Source: Polaromonas jejuensis NBRC 106434
GTDB taxonomy: Bacteria > Pseudomonadota > Gammaproteobacteria > Burkholderiales > Burkholderiaceae_C
Assembly (NCBI RefSeq): GCF_001598235.1
Contig: NZ_BCYO01000013.1
Span: 56,508 to 120,507 of the forward strand
Length of the DNA stretch: 64,000 nt
Direction: 5' to 3'
The notes under the pieces are model-generated. The model was not told where the DNA came from. It ran no database searches and saw only the letters and a program-made list of their open reading frames with translations. Positions 43,601-55,575 of the stretch are shown one piece after another (positions within the stretch are counted from its first letter, which is position 1; each line of letters opens with the position of its first letter). A program made the translations under genes and the position numbers.

Positions 43601-46600
43601 GCACGCCGGATAAGGACCTGGTTTTCGGCACGCAAGGCAGCGACCATTTCGTGATGCTTGAAGGCGACGACGTGATCGTTGACGATGGCGGCAACGACGC
43701 GGTTGAAGCGGGCGACGGCAACGACCTCATCTATACCGGCAAAGACAACGACATCGTTGTGGCAGGGGCTGGCAACGACACGGTATTTGCCGGTGCCGGC
43801 AACGACCTGGTGTTCGGTGATGGCGAGAACGAAGCTGGCGATGACCTCATCATGATGGAAGACGGTAACGACGTCGCCTTTGGCGGCGCGGGCAACGACT
43901 TCGTCAGTGGCGGCTTGGGTAACGATGTGCTCAGCGGCAACGCCGGCGACGATAAGCTGTTCGGCGAGGACGGCTGGGATGCCTTGTTCGGCCAGAAAGG
44001 TGACGATGAACTGTGGGGTGGAGTCGGCAATGATCTGCTGGACGGTGGAGCGGGAAATGACTTGTTGCTCGGTGGGGCCGGAGACGACACCATGGAGGGG
44101 GGTACAGGCGATGACACTTACGAAGTGGATTCGGCCGGCGATGTTGTGATCGAAGTGGCTGGTGAAGGCTTGGACACGGTGAATGCCTCTATCAGCTACA
44201 CGCTGGCCGATACGCTGGAAAACCTCATCCTCGCAGGCCAAGGCAATCTCAGTGGAATGGGCAATGCGGCCGACAACGTACTGGTTGGCAACGACGGCAA
44301 CAACACCCTGACAGGCATGGGCGGCAACGACGTGCTCGATGGTGGCCTGGGGGCCGACCTCATGTACGGCGGAACAGGCGACGACACTTATGTGATTGAC
44401 CATGCGGGTGATCAGATCGTTGAGGCTGCCGGTGAAGGCACGGACACCGTGCGCAGTCGCATCAGTACGACGCTGACGGCCAACACGGAAAACCTGACTT
44501 TGGTCGGCATCAACGCCATTAACGGTACGGGCAACGATCTGGGCAACGTGTTGGTTGGCAATATCGCTGCCAACGTACTCGACGGTGGCGCGGGCGCGGA
44601 CGTGATGCGCGGCGGCCGCGGCAACGATCTCTACATCGTCGACGATGTTGGCGATATGGTGATGGAAAACGCGGGTGAAGGCACCGATACCGTCCATGCA
44701 TCGGTGAGCTACACGCTGTCAGCGAATGTCGAAAATCTGACGCTGACCGGCAATGCCATCGCGGCCAGCGGTAATGAGCTGGCCAACATCCTGCAAGGCA
44801 ACGCCCAAGCCAACGTGCTGGACGGCGCGGCGGGTGCCGACGTCATGATGGGTAACGCCGGCGACGACACCTATCATGTCGATCAGGTTGGTGATGCCGT
44901 GATTGAAGCCGCTGGCGAAGGCATTGACACCGTGGTTTCGACCATCGATTACACCCTCGGTACCCATCTGGAGAACCTGACCCTGGCCGGCAATGCCGTG
45001 AACGCCACGGGCAACAGCCTGAACAATGTGCTGATCGGTAACGCCCGGGCCAACTGGCTGGATGGGGCGGCCGGCGCGGACCAGATGGCCGGCTCGGCAG
45101 GCGACGACACCTACGTCATCGACGATGTGGGCGACGGCGTGGTGGAGTTGGCCGACGAGGGCAGCGATACGGTGCTGGCCAGCGTGAGCTACTCATTAAC
45201 CGCCAATGTCGAAAACCTCACCCTGACCGGCTCGGCAGACACCCATGCCACTGGCAACGATCTCGACAACGTGATCACCGGCAACAGCGGTGCCAACAGG
45301 ATCGACGGCGGCACAGGTGCCGATCAATTGAGCGGCGGTGCCGGCAACGACATTTACGTGGTCGATAACGCGGCCGACAGCGTGGTGGAACTCGCCGACG
45401 AGGGCATCGACACCGTGCTCTCCAGCGTGAGCTACAACCTGAGCGCCAATGTGGAAAACCTCACCCTGACTGGGGCAGCCGACATCAGCGCCACCGGCAA
45501 TGAGCTGGACAACACGCTGCTGGGCAACGCTGGCGCCAATGCACTGGACGGTGCCACGGGCGCCGATGTGATGGCAGGCGGCGCAGGCGATGACACCTAT
45601 GTGGTGGACAACGCTGGCGACACCGTCGTCGAGGCAAGCGATGAAGGCATGGACACGGTGCTCGCCAGCGTGAGCTACAGCCTGAGCACCAACGTGGAGA
45701 ACCTGACGCTAATGGGCGTGGCCGACATCGATGCCATCGGCAATGATTTGGCCAACGCCTTGACCGGCAATATCGGCGCCAACACCCTGGACGGTGCGGC
45801 TGGTGCCGATGCGATGGCTGGTGGTGCGGGCGACGACACCTACGTGGTGGATAACGTGCTCGATACGGTGACGGAGCAAGCCGGCGAGGGCGTTGATACC
45901 GTGCTGTCCTCGGTGAGCTATACCCTCTCAAGCAACGTCGAGAACCTGACCCTGACCGGTGCGGCTGACATTGACGCCACCGGCAACGCGCTCAACAACA
46001 TGCTGACGGGCAATGGCGGCAACAACTTGCTCGATGGCAGCCTAGGTGCCGATGCCATGGCCGGCGCTGCGGGCGACGACACCTATGTGGTCGACGATGG
46101 CGGTGACATGGTGACCGAGTGGTTAGCCGCGGGCATGGACACCGTGCTGGCCGGCATCAACTACGTGCTGCCGCAGCATGTGGAGAACCTGCGCCTGACG
46201 GGCAACGCCATCACGGCAACCGGCAACGCGCTGGACAACCAATTGTATGGCAACGCTCTCGACAACCTGATCGACGGTGATGCCGGTGCTGATCAGCTGG
46301 TTGGTGCCGCAGGTAATGACACCTATGTGGTGGACAACGCCGGCGACACCGTGGTCGAACTGGCCGCAGAAGGCAAAGACACCGTCCTGGCCGGTGTCAG
46401 CTATGGCCTGTCGGACAACGTCGAAAACCTCGCGCTGACCGGCGCCGCCGATCTGGCCGCCACCGGCAATACCCTGAACAACGTCATTCTGGGCAATACC
46501 GGCAACAATCTGATCGATGGTGGCATGGGTGCCGATGTGATGGCCGGTGGTGTGGGTAATGATCGCTACATCGTCGATGACGTACTCGACATCGTCACCG

Positions 46601-48393
46601 AGGCGGCCGCCGAGGGCGTGGACACTATCGAAGCCAGCGTTAGCTATACCCTGAGCAGCCAGGTCGAGAACCTGGCGCTGACCGGCGCAGCGGTTCAAGG
46701 TACAGGTAATGACCTCGACAACCGTTTGACCGGCAACGCGCAAGACAACCTGCTCGATGGCGCCATCGGCGCCGATGCCATGGCGGGAGGTGCCGGCAAC
46801 GACACCTATGTCGTGGACAACACCGCCGACACGGTTGAAGAGCTTGCAGGCGAAGGCAAGGACACCGTCCTGTCCAGTGTCAGCTACACCCTGTCGGCCA
46901 ATGTCGAGAACCTGACGCTGACGGGTAGCGCTGACATCAGCGCCATCGGCAACGAATTGGACAACATATTGACCGGCAATGCCGGCAATAACGCTTTGGC
47001 GGGTGGAACCGGCAACGACACCTACGTCTACACCGTGGGCGGCGGGCTCGACACCATTCTTGACACCAGCGGCGTCGATACCGTGAGCTTCGGCCCGGGC
47101 CTCACCCTGGAGAACGTGGCTTTGCGCATTGCCACAGTCAACGGCCAGAAGGTCGCCCAGATCCGCGTGCTCGATGCCACCGGCAACGAGATCGCCGACC
47201 AGGGCATTGACTACGTGATGCCCATCGATGCACAGGGCCGCCTTGGTTCGCCGCTGGAGAACTTTGTGTTCGCCGACGGCAGCAGTTACGGCTGGGGTGA
47301 CCTGCTGATCCAGTCGACCTCGCTGACTGGCACCAACGGGGCCGATCTACTGATTGGTGGGCGCAATGACGACTCTATGTTCGGTCGCAACGACCGGGAT
47401 GTGCTGTATGGAGGTTCGGGCCATGACCAGCTGTTTGGCGAGAATGGCGACGACATCCTGTTTGGTGGCGGTGGCAGCGACAAGCTGTACGGCGGCAGTG
47501 GCGACGACGAGCTGCACGGCGAGGCTGGTAACGATCTGCTCGATGGTGGTAACGGCAAGGACCTGCTGATCGACCTGTGGGGCAACAACACCTTCTACGC
47601 CGGCAACGACGACGACACCATCATGGCTGGTGCAGGCAACGACACCATCTATGCCGACAACGGCAGTGACCTTGTCCAGACCGGCGCTGGCTCCGACGTC
47701 ATCGTCAGCGGCAACGAGAATGATTTGGTCGATGCTGGCACCGGTGACGACAACATTGGCACCGGCAACAGCGACGACTGGATTGTCGCCGGCAAGGGCA
47801 ATGATGTGATCGACGGTGGCAATGGCCGCAACCTCTACGCCTTCAACCGCGGCGACGGGGCCGACACCCTCAATAACAGCGGCAACGGCAGGGACACCAT
47901 CAGCCTGGGCGGCAGCATCCGCTACGCCGACCTGAGCCTGGCCAAGGCCGGCAACGACCTGGTGCTCAACGTCGGCCAGGGCGACAGCATGACCATCAAG
48001 AACTGGTACCTGGGCAACAACGCGAAGAACGTCGACAAGCTGCAAGTCGTCACCGTCGGCGGTGACTACGATGCCAATTCCGCCGATAAGACCCGTAACA
48101 AGCAGGTCGAGGTGTTCGACTTCGCCAAGCTGGTGCAGAAGTTCGATGCGGCGCGTACGGCCAACACGGCCAACGCCAACGGCTGGGCCGCCATGAACAG
48201 CCTGCTCGACGCGCACCTGCAAGGCAGCAACACGGCGGCGCTGGGCGGCGACTTGAGTTACCAGTACGCCACGGCGGGTCGCCTGTCGGGCATCGGCCTG
48301 GGCGCCGCGCAGTCCAGCCTCGCCGCCGGCACCGACTGGCAAAACCTGAAGAGCCGCAGCCAGCTCGCGCAGGGCAGCGTCAGGCTGATGTGA
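37609..48393 (+). CDS. giant RTX exoprotein with NlpC/P60 and lysozyme-like domains
   Basis: A 3594-residue protein secreted by type I secretion (no signal peptide). Domains in order: NlpC/P60-like peptidase ~25-155 (Cys41 in FDCSGF, His99 in GHVGIVV); lysozyme/transglycosylase-like domain ~190-345 (Glu205 in WIESRG, then GKYQM); a region of unknown fold; a hydrophobic stretch ~960-1005; EF-hand-like loops near 1225 (LDLNGDGR) and 1305; a cadherin-like segment ~1475-1570; EF-hand-like loops ~1800-1900 ([17 protein letters not shown]); RTX nonapeptides ~2000-2165; about twelve ~81-residue repeats ([12 protein letters not shown]...ENLTLTG) to ~3140; a second RTX block ~3243-3410; and a C-terminal secretion domain. 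The 5' ~2.4 kb has lower GC than the rest. Confidence 0.85.
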   Translation: MDKLLYNAYRFSSANSARIENGNGKNNVGAVTSDGRYGFDCSGFVNYVVKNSGYKVDNYTSTAQTVKADGSLTTEGAKWQQTINTDQARQGDLVYFQGHVGIVVSYDNKTGVGIFRSSTSSYGVTDAPFTTAPQNGLTYWGTGGKQFVGFTRVTAVSDRDKDIWRSSTDTSTPPPLESAPALPTTSNPNPSGYASSWLTQTAWIESRGAPKAYDAQNGNALGKYQMLEKGGALTATGYTDAQGNWLGKNGINSRADFLANGAEQERAAGAYVDVLRAGLIKNGAMDSVGKTIGGHLITEEGLLGAAWQYGPTGVKQRLALLDDPVDFDNVGKLAFLSRLDSFRGTLAPGMAGASVEAPTGGVAGSRTDPVVNTFYPGTGTATHHTDGSTTYEYELKADSLDGRYKKGDLVSISYDKDETNGTNFYMEAIWRADGTVYQRSLSADKTKETIVEWSKDNIKTRQITKDIATGEPVGEFIKDGQRYDASGRPVLPVDYAGPPPVNVNPYTLLDAIPAPLPTKDSSAQQVAMNWGSDNFGPADIDLSRLLQGTQVGYLPGAQIDTASKLEAEMIVQGYEVSRDENGIYASKGEQYFAFTSEAMIFQNGSQWAVVAFKPNGEMVSGSHLGVNGREMHVDIGGADTVLRGHLSGDEDDLGDDESDAFVIDQVISINGLDLPPDTYAIDPQDLEAYGFTFSNIVNGTLPASSTGLIEGLNPGSVAASGWSPPQVMVTDLANGGSQHTLELGNGLTLITLRDSDRRAIQVTEIQAKSSFESTANLYQVNGDGTRTLLTTTERLSASDGSFTALEIDRSTQAVRKITGDVDGNTTSVVVQQPVNAFATAAQTAVDLIQFGQLLATNAPGAIKLANGAVLLNKLSTQNGQPLFSAGTGQVLGGIVSLYSLSNAWKYGDGLAKTSATLNSLNFVNQTLISNGLGSTALNTTLNGTGLLNGTPGVLPALGLISAIKAEDPIGMAQSAIALFNPALLYSAGAVTPLGWVLIGASILQSLFSDDSPPDAWGVANVTFGPGITNYLSQVNATGENFGPERVRGQLQGTLDALNGIINQANSSNPDSTQHLGLIPQRLPSLNYRAAEFADKGYSVTDIDALTGAQRAPFLRFDDQGRLFGALPEQMTPEVRAMLYLDGASNVPALTAYMLNSALDRQAIAPMWEVKTARMQQEAGDPNAGLTEEERAAKAGHAAPLDAAYAAAHTNDPQARNKRQGHFMAVGLDLNGDGRIETRSIAQNAAAGTDISFDWDGQGYQKKTGWIGAQDGFLMLDHNFNQSADNAKELLSNPLIADAGKGLRTLAAYDANGDGRIDQNDPVYQQLKVWQDLNQDGNNTQVITVGSVQALAQDETGGQKELKSLQEAGISAIDYGNGRYEFNSASSANGVGYGQIATQTLEAESEGTRYTPVGAGIQIELSNGTPQIVITQVLSEQAVYQGLQIAASGETIGVPGAELYEDGLPYGYNPNTQGGQREIVISAAQLLANDTWAGMAGVGAGLAITHVRAGAHTSVSLRADGDISLRLESNYHGAAEFFYTVVVPGQQAVVAPQEARVTLDITAVNDAPVVTNSFSPERAIYGYFPLGYQYVEGTGWGENSSEIQRSGAVRGGARYEPYVELIPPVPIYERILRWSGEDQYYENVIIGYTQEQYVPHYEVIATDKPNTGRVIASDPDGGSFTYQLLGQPLYGTASLDGAGNWSYTGRRPEGYLVPDVNGDGAQDLLIYGTVVSVGDAPLYGYPNIDSNRYAPDERTFLDYFSVRVYDNTDPTGQTFKDVEIAATHYGPPPHPTIADSGGGKKPIAIDLDGNGFHFTDVDDSNVFFDVNGDGWKRRMAWTSPGDGLLAFDKDGDGKITSFDEISFVPYAPDQQTDLAALKAAFDTNHDGVFNTNDEKWTSFGVWQDANSNGLTDAGEFKTLSDMGITGINLSNDGQFRVIDAQTVHGLGMASKADGGTLAVADVTLRYKNETLVTTVNPDGSTTTSTASVPTYVKGQEFIGTPDKDLVFGTQGSDHFVMLEGDDVIVDDGGNDAVEAGDGNDLIYTGKDNDIVVAGAGNDTVFAGAGNDLVFGDGENEAGDDLIMMEDGNDVAFGGAGNDFVSGGLGNDVLSGNAGDDKLFGEDGWDALFGQKGDDELWGGVGNDLLDGGAGNDLLLGGAGDDTMEGGTGDDTYEVDSAGDVVIEVAGEGLDTVNASISYTLADTLENLILAGQGNLSGMGNAADNVLVGNDGNNTLTGMGGNDVLDGGLGADLMYGGTGDDTYVIDHAGDQIVEAAGEGTDTVRSRISTTLTANTENLTLVGINAINGTGNDLGNVLVGNIAANVLDGGAGADVMRGGRGNDLYIVDDVGDMVMENAGEGTDTVHASVSYTLSANVENLTLTGNAIAASGNELANILQGNAQANVLDGAAGADVMMGNAGDDTYHVDQVGDAVIEAAGEGIDTVVSTIDYTLGTHLENLTLAGNAVNATGNSLNNVLIGNARANWLDGAAGADQMAGSAGDDTYVIDDVGDGVVELADEGSDTVLASVSYSLTANVENLTLTGSADTHATGNDLDNVITGNSGANRIDGGTGADQLSGGAGNDIYVVDNAADSVVELADEGIDTVLSSVSYNLSANVENLTLTGAADISATGNELDNTLLGNAGANALDGATGADVMAGGAGDDTYVVDNAGDTVVEASDEGMDTVLASVSYSLSTNVENLTLMGVADIDAIGNDLANALTGNIGANTLDGAAGADAMAGGAGDDTYVVDNVLDTVTEQAGEGVDTVLSSVSYTLSSNVENLTLTGAADIDATGNALNNMLTGNGGNNLLDGSLGADAMAGAAGDDTYVVDDGGDMVTEWLAAGMDTVLAGINYVLPQHVENLRLTGNAITATGNALDNQLYGNALDNLIDGDAGADQLVGAAGNDTYVVDNAGDTVVELAAEGKDTVLAGVSYGLSDNVENLALTGAADLAATGNTLNNVILGNTGNNLIDGGMGADVMAGGVGNDRYIVDDVLDIVTEAAAEGVDTIEASVSYTLSSQVENLALTGAAVQGTGNDLDNRLTGNAQDNLLDGAIGADAMAGGAGNDTYVVDNTADTVEELAGEGKDTVLSSVSYTLSANVENLTLTGSADISAIGNELDNILTGNAGNNALAGGTGNDTYVYTVGGGLDTILDTSGVDTVSFGPGLTLENVALRIATVNGQKVAQIRVLDATGNEIADQGIDYVMPIDAQGRLGSPLENFVFADGSSYGWGDLLIQSTSLTGTNGADLLIGGRNDDSMFGRNDRDVLYGGSGHDQLFGENGDDILFGGGGSDKLYGGSGDDELHGEAGNDLLDGGNGKDLLIDLWGNNTFYAGNDDDTIMAGAGNDTIYADNGSDLVQTGAGSDVIVSGNENDLVDAGTGDDNIGTGNSDDWIVAGKGNDVIDGGNGRNLYAFNRGDGADTLNNSGNGRDTISLGGSIRYADLSLAKAGNDLVLNVGQGDSMTIKNWYLGNNAKNVDKLQVVTVGGDYDANSADKTRNKQVEVFDFAKLVQKFDAARTANTANANGWAAMNSLLDAHLQGSNTAALGGDLSYQYATAGRLSGIGLGAAQSSLAAGTDWQNLKSRSQLAQGSVRLM
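44110..47040 (+). repeat. twelve ~81-codon repeats in RTX gene
   Basis: Copies of a ~240-246 bp unit, marked by [12 protein letters not shown] codons near 44110, 44383, 44623, 44866, 45103, 45343, 45586, 45829, 46072, 46312, 46555 and 46795; a partial unit starts near 47020. Each unit combines a strand-rich [15 protein letters not shown] segment with a GNALNNVLTGNAGANLLDG turn region. Codon choice varies between copies, so they are old or selected repeats rather than very recent duplications. Confidence 0.85.
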
Positions 48394-48407
48394 TGAAAGG
48401 CCGTTGA

Positions 48408-49748
48408 ATGCGAGTGTTTGCGACCGAGACTGCCGACTTCACGCCGGACCTGTTGACGATCCAGGAGCAGCCGCCCTCGCGGCTGCCCCGTACCGTCGGC
48501 CATGTCACGGTGGGCCTGTTCGGCGTGCTGCTGGCCTGGGCGACCTTCGGCAAGCTGGACATCATTGCCGGCGCCGAAGGTCGGCTGGTGCCGCGCAACT
48601 ACAGCCGCGTGCTGCAGCCCGCCGAAGCCGGTATCGTGCGCGAGGTGCTGGTGCGCGATGGCGACGAAGTCAGGGCCGGCCAGGTGCTGATGCGCATGGA
48701 CGCCACGACCGCCAGTGCCGACATGGGTACGCTCAAGGCCGATGCGGCGCTGAAAGCCCTGAGCCTGCGCCGTATCGACGCCGAACTGCGCGGCCAGCCG
48801 CTGCTGGTCGACGCCCGCGATCCTACTGAAGTGGCCACCCAGGTGCTGGCGCAATACCGGGCCAGACGCCAGAGTTACCTGGACGCGCTGGCGCAGGAGC
48901 AGGCCACGCTGGATCGCGCCCAGCATGACCTGATCGCCGCACGCCAGCAACTGGCCAAGCTGCAAGCCACGGTACCGCTGTACCAGCAATCCGCCGGTTC
49001 CTACGAAAAGCTGGTCAAGGAAGGTTTCGTCTCGGAACTCGGCGCCAACGACAAGATCCGCGAGAGGATAGAGAAGGAGCAGGAGCTCAAGACCCAGGAA
49101 GCCAACATGAGCGCCATGACCTCTGCGGTGGAACAGTCACGCAAGAAACTCGCGCAGATCAAGTCGGGCTATGAAAGCCAGCTGCTCAACGAGCGGGTTG
49201 AGTTGCAGAGCCAGCAGCAACGTACTGATGGCGAGCTGCAAAAGCAGGTTTACAAGTCTGGCCTGCTGGCGCTCAAGGCGACGGAAGACGGCACGGTCAA
49301 AGACATGGCGACTTACAGTCCGGGCGCAGTGGTGCAACCGGGGGCTGCGCTGCTCAAACTGGTTCCCAGGAACGAGCCTCTGTATGCCGAGGTGGCGATT
49401 CACAATGAGGATGTGGGCTTTGTGGCGCCGGGCCAGAGCGTCAAGATCAAGCTCCAGGCCTACCCGTTCCAGAAGTACGGCATGCTCGAAGGCAAAGTGG
49501 AACTGATCAGTGCCGACTCGTCGGCGAACGATCCGCAAAAAGCCACGGCCCTGGGGCAAAGTCCGCAAAGCTACAAGGCACTCGTCAAACTGGCGAGCCA
49601 GGAATTGCAGGCCTCCAATGGCGAGGTGCTAAAACTTTCGCCGGGCATGGTGGTTCAGGTAGAAATTCATCAAGGACAGCGCACGGTGTTGGAGTATCTG
49701 TTGTCGCCGGTGCAGAAGGTGGCCCAGGAAGCGGGTCGGGAGCGTTAG
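48408..49748 (+). CDS. HlyD-family type I secretion periplasmic adaptor
   Basis: A 446-residue membrane fusion protein. One transmembrane helix (~30-50, VGLFGVLLAWATFGKLDI) is followed by a biotinyl-lipoyl-like half (AGIVREVLVRDGDEVRAGQVLMRMD), a long coiled coil (~120-270), the second lipoyl half and a beta-barrel domain (LYAEVAIHNEDVGFVAPGQSVKIKLQAYPFQKYGM). It links the ABC exporter to an outer-membrane TolC-type channel. Fourteen bp follow the RTX gene; last gene of the operon. Confidence 0.9.
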   Translation: MRVFATETADFTPDLLTIQEQPPSRLPRTVGHVTVGLFGVLLAWATFGKLDIIAGAEGRLVPRNYSRVLQPAEAGIVREVLVRDGDEVRAGQVLMRMDATTASADMGTLKADAALKALSLRRIDAELRGQPLLVDARDPTEVATQVLAQYRARRQSYLDALAQEQATLDRAQHDLIAARQQLAKLQATVPLYQQSAGSYEKLVKEGFVSELGANDKIRERIEKEQELKTQEANMSAMTSAVEQSRKKLAQIKSGYESQLLNERVELQSQQQRTDGELQKQVYKSGLLALKATEDGTVKDMATYSPGAVVQPGAALLKLVPRNEPLYAEVAIHNEDVGFVAPGQSVKIKLQAYPFQKYGMLEGKVELISADSSANDPQKATALGQSPQSYKALVKLASQELQASNGEVLKLSPGMVVQVEIHQGQRTVLEYLLSPVQKVAQEAGRER

Positions 49749-49901
49749 TCCGCACACTGTCCCGTCCGGTTCTATTTGCACTGAATGGCTGAAAATGTCT
49801 TCGCGCATGGGTCATGTTTTCTACACGGCACACCGCCGCGAGCCTGGCCCGCAAATTTCTTGTTGTCGATCCTGTGAACGCGGTGATGGCGGAGCGGGAG
49901 T
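49749..49901. other. convergent intergenic region
   Basis: Between the HlyD and histidine-kinase genes. No hairpin with T-run and no supported gene was seen. Confidence 0.35.
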
Positions 49902-51242
49902 TCACCTTGCAGATGAAAACCGCAGTTCCACCTTCAGCCCGCCCAGGCGGTCGGACCGGTCCAGCGCAATCGCTGCGCCATGCCGCTGGGCGATGACTTT
50001 GACGATGGCCAGCCCCAGGCCGCTGCCGGGCTCCAGCGCGACATCGCTGGCGCGAAAGAAGCGGTCAAACACGCGCGGGCGATCGTCGGGTGCGATGCCC
50101 GGCCCGCTGTCTTCTACTGCCAGCACCGCCTGGCCTGCGTGTAATTGAAGGAACACGTCCACCCGGCCAGTCTCGGGCGTGTACTTGATCGCGTTGTCCA
50201 GCAGGTTGCGCAGCAAGATGCGCAAGGCCTCAACCTGGCCACTGACCTGCACGGGCTCTAGCAGCTGCTTGTCGGCCAGGCCCAGGTCAATCTGCTTGTG
50301 CCTCGCAAAGGGCAAAACGTCCGCAATGGCCAGCTTGACGACCTTTTGTAAATCGACCGGCTCGGCGGTGCCTGATGTCTGTCCCGTGCTGGCTTCCTCG
50401 CTTGCCAGCACCAGCAACTGCTCCACCAGCCGGATGGTGCGGTCTATGCCCTGGTTCAGCCGGGTGATGCCGGCTTCGCGCGCAGCGGGGTCTTCGTCGG
50501 ATCGGCGCAGGGCCTGTGCCTGAAGCTTCAGCGCCGTCAGCGGCGAGCGCAGTTCGTGCGCGGCATCAGCGACGAAATTCTTTTGCGCATCGAAAGCGCT
50601 GCGCACCCGGCCGAACAGCAGGTTGAGTTCATCGACCAGCGGGCGGACCTCGTCGGGCAGGCCCTCATCGGCCAGCGGGGAAAAGTCTTCCGCGCCGCGC
50701 TGCGCCACCTGGCGGCGCGCGCGCTCTATGGGGGCCAGCGAGCGGCTGATCACCCACCAGACCGCCAGCATCAGCAGGGGTGTGAGCAAGGCAAAGGGCA
50801 GCACGGCCCGGATGGCCAGTACGCGGGCCCGCGCTGCACGGGCATCGAGATCTTGTGCAATCTGGACTGTTTGAAAAGCCGTTTGCAGGGTGTAGACCCG
50901 GTAACGGTTGCCATTGGCTTCCACATCGGAAAAGCCCAGCACCGCACGCGGCGGCAGCGCAGAACGGGTGGAGCGAAATAGCTGGGTGCCGTCTTGTCCC
51001 CATATTTGCACATAGAGATCAAAGCCGCTGTCGGCGTCGCTTTCCGCCAGCAGCGACCCCAGCGGAACGCCGCCGCGCAGTGAGCGTGCCATCTGCTGCA
51101 AATGCTCGTCGAACAGCGCGTCGGCCTGTTGTACGGCGCCGCGGTAGGTGGTAATGGCTTGCGCCAGCGCAGCCAGAAAAATGGCCACCAGCACAAACCA
51201 GAGTAGCCGCCTGCGCAGGGAGTGTGATGTTGACCCCTTCAT
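49902..51242 (-). CDS. qseC: sensor histidine kinase (QseC-like)
   Basis: A 446-residue membrane kinase. Transmembrane helices at ~12-32 and ~146-168 flank a periplasmic sensor (~33-145), followed by a HAMP-type linker, HisKA with phospho-acceptor His229 (FVADAAHELRSPLTALK) and an ATPase domain with LRNLLDNAIKYTP (N box), DSGPGI (G1) and GSGLGLAIV (G2). Its ATG overlaps the stop of the response-regulator gene (TAATG), so the two are co-translated. Likely senses an envelope or metal/quorum-type signal; exact ligand not readable. Confidence 0.88.
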   Translation of the reverse strand: MKGSTSHSLRRRLLWFVLVAIFLAALAQAITTYRGAVQQADALFDEHLQQMARSLRGGVPLGSLLAESDADSGFDLYVQIWGQDGTQLFRSTRSALPPRAVLGFSDVEANGNRYRVYTLQTAFQTVQIAQDLDARAARARVLAIRAVLPFALLTPLLMLAVWWVISRSLAPIERARRQVAQRGAEDFSPLADEGLPDEVRPLVDELNLLFGRVRSAFDAQKNFVADAAHELRSPLTALKLQAQALRRSDEDPAAREAGITRLNQGIDRTIRLVEQLLVLASEEASTGQTSGTAEPVDLQKVVKLAIADVLPFARHKQIDLGLADKQLLEPVQVSGQVEALRILLRNLLDNAIKYTPETGRVDVFLQLHAGQAVLAVEDSGPGIAPDDRPRVFDRFFRASDVALEPGSGLGLAIVKVIAQRHGAAIALDRSDRLGGLKVELRFSSAR

Positions 51243-51898
51243 TATTTAGGCACCACATACCCCAGTCCGCGCACCGTCTGGATCAGGTCGTTGCCGAGTT
51301 TTTTGCGCACGCCGTGGATATAGACCTCCACCGCATTGCTGCTGACGTCGTCTTTCCAGCTGAACAGTTTTTCTTCGAGCTGGGCCCGTGAGAGCACCAC
51401 GCCGGGGCGGGCCAGCAGGGCCTCGAGCACGGCCCACTCGCGGGCCGACAGCGACACCGCCTGGCCATGGACCGTGGCTTCGTGCGTGGCCGGGTTGAGG
51501 CTGACGCCCTTGTGTTCGAACACCGGTTCGGCCCGTCCGGCGCTGCGGCGCAGCAAGGCGCGTATGCGGGCCAGCAGCTCATCGGTGTCATAGGGTTTGA
51601 CCACATAGTCGTCGGCGCCGGCGTCCAGGCCGGCGATGCGGTCTTCTACCGCATCGCGTGCCGTGGCCACAAGAACCGGTGTCGTGTTGCGCCGGGCGCG
51701 CAGCGCGCGCAATACCTCCAGGCCATTGCGCCGGGGCAGGCCGAGGTCGAGCAGCACCAGGTCGTACTGTTCACTGCGCAGCGCTTCGTCCGCCAGGCTG
51801 CCGTCCCTGACCCAGTCCACGGCATAGTGCTCGGTGCGCAGCACATGCAGAACTGACTCACCGATCATGGCATCGTCTTCAACCAGCAGTAAACGCAT
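51242..51898 (-). CDS. qseB: OmpR-family response regulator (QseB-like)
   Basis: A 218-residue regulator. Receiver domain ~1-115 with acidic pocket VEDD (residues 7-9), phospho-acceptor Asp51 (LLDLGLPRRNG) and the conserved Lys in VKPYD. The C-terminal winged helix (~125-218) carries LSAREWAVLEALLARPG and SNAVEVYIHGVRKKLG. It regulates with the kinase downstream. The 17-bp box 39 bp upstream suggests autoregulation. Confidence 0.9.
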   Translation of the reverse strand: MRLLLVEDDAMIGESVLHVLRTEHYAVDWVRDGSLADEALRSEQYDLVLLDLGLPRRNGLEVLRALRARRNTTPVLVATARDAVEDRIAGLDAGADDYVVKPYDTDELLARIRALLRRSAGRAEPVFEHKGVSLNPATHEATVHGQAVSLSAREWAVLEALLARPGVVLSRAQLEEKLFSWKDDVSSNAVEVYIHGVRKKLGNDLIQTVRGLGYVVPK

Positions 51899-51936
51899 CG
51901 TGAGGTCCTTGAAGCTGCACAGTATGCAAGTGGCAG

Positions 51937-51953
51937 CTTAGGCGAGGCTTAAA
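51937..51953 (-). promoter_or_regulatory. candidate QseB-type box upstream of qseB
   Basis: On the minus strand TTTAAGCCTCGCCTAAG. It has the same half-site arrangement and spacing as the box before the degP gene (two differences in 17 bp). Located 39 bp before the start codon, a normal position for an activator or autoregulatory site. Confidence 0.65.
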
Positions 51954-52060
51954 TGGCTCCCACGCTTGTTGCTTCGCGAGCCTTCGGCGTTGCGCTGCCC
52001 CTTTCATCATAAAAGGGGGCTAATTTTCCTTGGGGCGGCCCTGCGGAAAATTGTGCCCCC

Positions 52061-53452
<1,392 letters not shown>

Positions 53453-53697
53453 GTCAGGCTTTCTTGGGGCAGTCACGGATCGGGGCGATGCAAGCCCCAG
53501 GCGGGGTTTAAGGGGCCAAGTGCGCTATTCTGGGCAGGTGTCCGGCCGGGCGCTGCTGGTAGGGCGTATTGACCCATGGCAGGGAGGGCGTGACCGGTGC
53601 AATACTCATCCTGATGATTTTATCTGCGCGCGCCGCTGCGAAACCGTGCCGCGCGGCCCAAAGAGACTGAAGACGACAACAACATCCCGAAAAACCG
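53453..53697. other. divergent region between argH and algZ
   Basis: Should contain promoters for both genes. A TTGACC hexamer (53569-53574) is visible, but no convincing -10 at the right distance was seen. Confidence 0.35.
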
Positions 53698-54762
53698 ATG
53701 AAGCCCTTGCCCGCCCCCCCGAAGTTTGAAGAATCCACATTGCTGGGCGGCGTGATTTACGCAGACGAAGAGGCGCCGCCACGCCCGCCGGCGCGCGCCA
53801 GCATGTTTGACGCCTGCCATGTGGGTGTGGTGTTGCGTGCGGTGCTGTTTGTGGAGGCGGTCATGGGGGTGGGCGCCATGTTTGGCGCGGGGAGCCCGCT
53901 GGACTGGCTGCTGCGCTTTTCGCTGCTGACCGGGGGCGTTCTGCCCGCGACGCTGGCCTGGCTGATCGCCGTGTGCGCCCTGAAGACCCGGCTGAGCCGG
54001 CTGGAGCGTTCACGCCAATGGCTGGCCGGCATCGTGCTGGGCGCGGCTGCCGGGCTGTACGGCTGCGGCCTGCTGGCCCTCATGGGGCTGCTGCAGCCGG
54101 CACCCTGGTGGGCCAGCGCCGCCGCGGGGGCGCTTTTGTCGGCCATGGTGCTGGCCGGCCTTTTCTGGCGCGCCAAGGCCCGCACACCGGCGGCCACGGC
54201 CGCGCGCCTGGCCGAATTGCAGTCGCGCATCCGGCCGCACTTTCTGTTCAACACGCTCAACAGCGCCATTGCCCTGGTGCGCGCTGAACCGGCCAAGGCC
54301 GAGGCGGTGCTGGAAGACTTGGCCGAGCTGTTTCGCCATGCGCTGGCCGACCCGGCCGAGTCGGTCACCCTGAGCCAGGAAATCACGCTGGCCCAGCGCT
54401 ATCTGGAAATTGAGCAGATCCGCTTTGGCGAGCGCCTGCAGGTGCAATGGAGCCTGGATGCGGGCGCCGACAAGGCCAAACTGCCGCCGCTGCTGCTGCA
54501 GCCGCTGGTGGAAAACGCCGTCAAGCATGGCGTGGAGCCCAGCGCCCACGGTGCGCAGCTCAAGATATCCACGCTCAGGCGCGGCGGCCGCGTGGTGATC
54601 AAGGTGACCAACTCAACGCCCGCGGGTGCGGGTGAACGGGGCCACGGGCTGGCGCTGGCCAATGTGCGCGAACGCCTGTACTTGCTGCATGATGTGCAGG
54701 CCCAGTTCAGGACGGTGTTCAAGGACGGCGTATTTCAGGTGAGGCTGGAGATTCCTGCATGA
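53698..54762 (+). CDS. algZ: LytS/AlgZ-type sensor histidine kinase
   Basis: A 354-residue kinase of the unorthodox His_kinase (PF06580) family. About four transmembrane helices at ~40-160 are followed by the phospho-acceptor His181 in RPHFLFNTLNS and an ATPase domain with LQPLVENAVKHGV and ERGHGLALANVRERL. It presumably phosphorylates the LytTR-type regulator encoded next, with which it overlaps by 4 bp. The pair is homologous to FimS/AlgZ-AlgR, which controls twitching, alginate or virulence genes in Pseudomonas; here the targets are unknown. Confidence 0.85.
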   Translation: MKPLPAPPKFEESTLLGGVIYADEEAPPRPPARASMFDACHVGVVLRAVLFVEAVMGVGAMFGAGSPLDWLLRFSLLTGGVLPATLAWLIAVCALKTRLSRLERSRQWLAGIVLGAAAGLYGCGLLALMGLLQPAPWWASAAAGALLSAMVLAGLFWRAKARTPAATAARLAELQSRIRPHFLFNTLNSAIALVRAEPAKAEAVLEDLAELFRHALADPAESVTLSQEITLAQRYLEIEQIRFGERLQVQWSLDAGADKAKLPPLLLQPLVENAVKHGVEPSAHGAQLKISTLRRGGRVVIKVTNSTPAGAGERGHGLALANVRERLYLLHDVQAQFRTVFKDGVFQVRLEIPA

Positions 54763-55499
54763 AACTCAAAGTATTGGTGGTGGACGATGAAGCGCTGGCC
54801 CGATCGCGCCTGCGCACCCTGCTGGGGGATTGCGTGGCGCCGGCGGCAGAGGTGCTGGCCGAAGCGGCCGATGCCGTGCAGGCCATGAGCGCCTTGCGGC
54901 AACTCAGCTTTGATGCGGTGTTGCTGGACATCCGCATGCCGGGCGCCGATGGCATGGCGCTGGCGCGCACCATGGCCGCCTTGCCCCATCCGCCCGCGGT
55001 GGTTTTTGTCACCGCGCACGCCGAACATGCCGTGCAGGCCTTCGAGCTGGAAGCCGTTGACTATCTGACCAAGCCGGTGCGGCTGCAGCGCCTGCAGCAG
55101 GCGCTACAAAAAGTAGAGCGACTTGCGCAGGCTGCACGGGTGCCCCAGGCCCATATGTCTCAAGAAATGCTGATCATCCAGGACCGCGGCCGGACCGAGC
55201 GGGTGCCGCTGGCCGAGGTGCTGTATCTGAAGGCCGAGCTCAAGTACATCACCGTGCGCACCGCCAGCCGCAGCTACATTCTGGACGGCTCCTTGAGCGA
55301 GCTGGAAGAGCGCCATGCCGCGCAGTTCATGCGCATCCACCGCAACGCGCTGATTGCACGGCACGCCGTGCGGGCGCTGGAAAAGCATTTCGATCCGGAG
55401 GAGGGCGAAGGCTGGGCGGTGCGGCTTAACGGCATTGACGAACTGCTGGCGGTGTCGCGCCGGCAACTGGGTGCGGTGCGGGAGGCCATTGCGGGCTGA
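54759..55499 (+). CDS. algR: LytTR-family response regulator (AlgR-like)
   Basis: A 246-residue regulator. Receiver domain with VVDDEALARSRL (acidic pocket), phospho-acceptor Asp57 (LLDIRMPG) and KPVRLQRL. The C-terminal LytTR DNA-binding domain (~138-246) contains ILDGSLSELEERHAAQFMRIHRNALI and the usual ending VSRRQLGAVREAI. Start codon overlaps the kinase stop codon (ATGA). A short interspersed repeat sits inside the linker between the two domains (55103-55118). Confidence 0.88.
   Translation: MKLKVLVVDDEALARSRLRTLLGDCVAPAAEVLAEAADAVQAMSALRQLSFDAVLLDIRMPGADGMALARTMAALPHPPAVVFVTAHAEHAVQAFELEAVDYLTKPVRLQRLQQALQKVERLAQAARVPQAHMSQEMLIIQDRGRTERVPLAEVLYLKAELKYITVRTASRSYILDGSLSELEERHAAQFMRIHRNALIARHAVRALEKHFDPEEGEGWAVRLNGIDELLAVSRRQLGAVREAIAG
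55103..55118. repeat. interspersed repeat inside algR
   Basis: GCTACAAAAAGTAGAG, GCTAC/GTAG arms around AAAAA, resembles the GCTAT..ATAGC elements elsewhere in the window. It lies in the interdomain linker, so it is tolerated in frame. Confidence 0.45.
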
Positions 55500-55575
55500 T
55501 GAGCGGCGGCCCATCCGGCGCCCAGCTGGTCATTCACAGCGGCTACCATCGGGGCCACCACCCGAGGGAGAAGCC

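Noticed and set aside
44110..47040. CRISPR-like periodic repeats
   Set aside because: Period is ~240 bp, no unique spacers of 30-40 bp, and the repeats are in frame within an RTX coding sequence.
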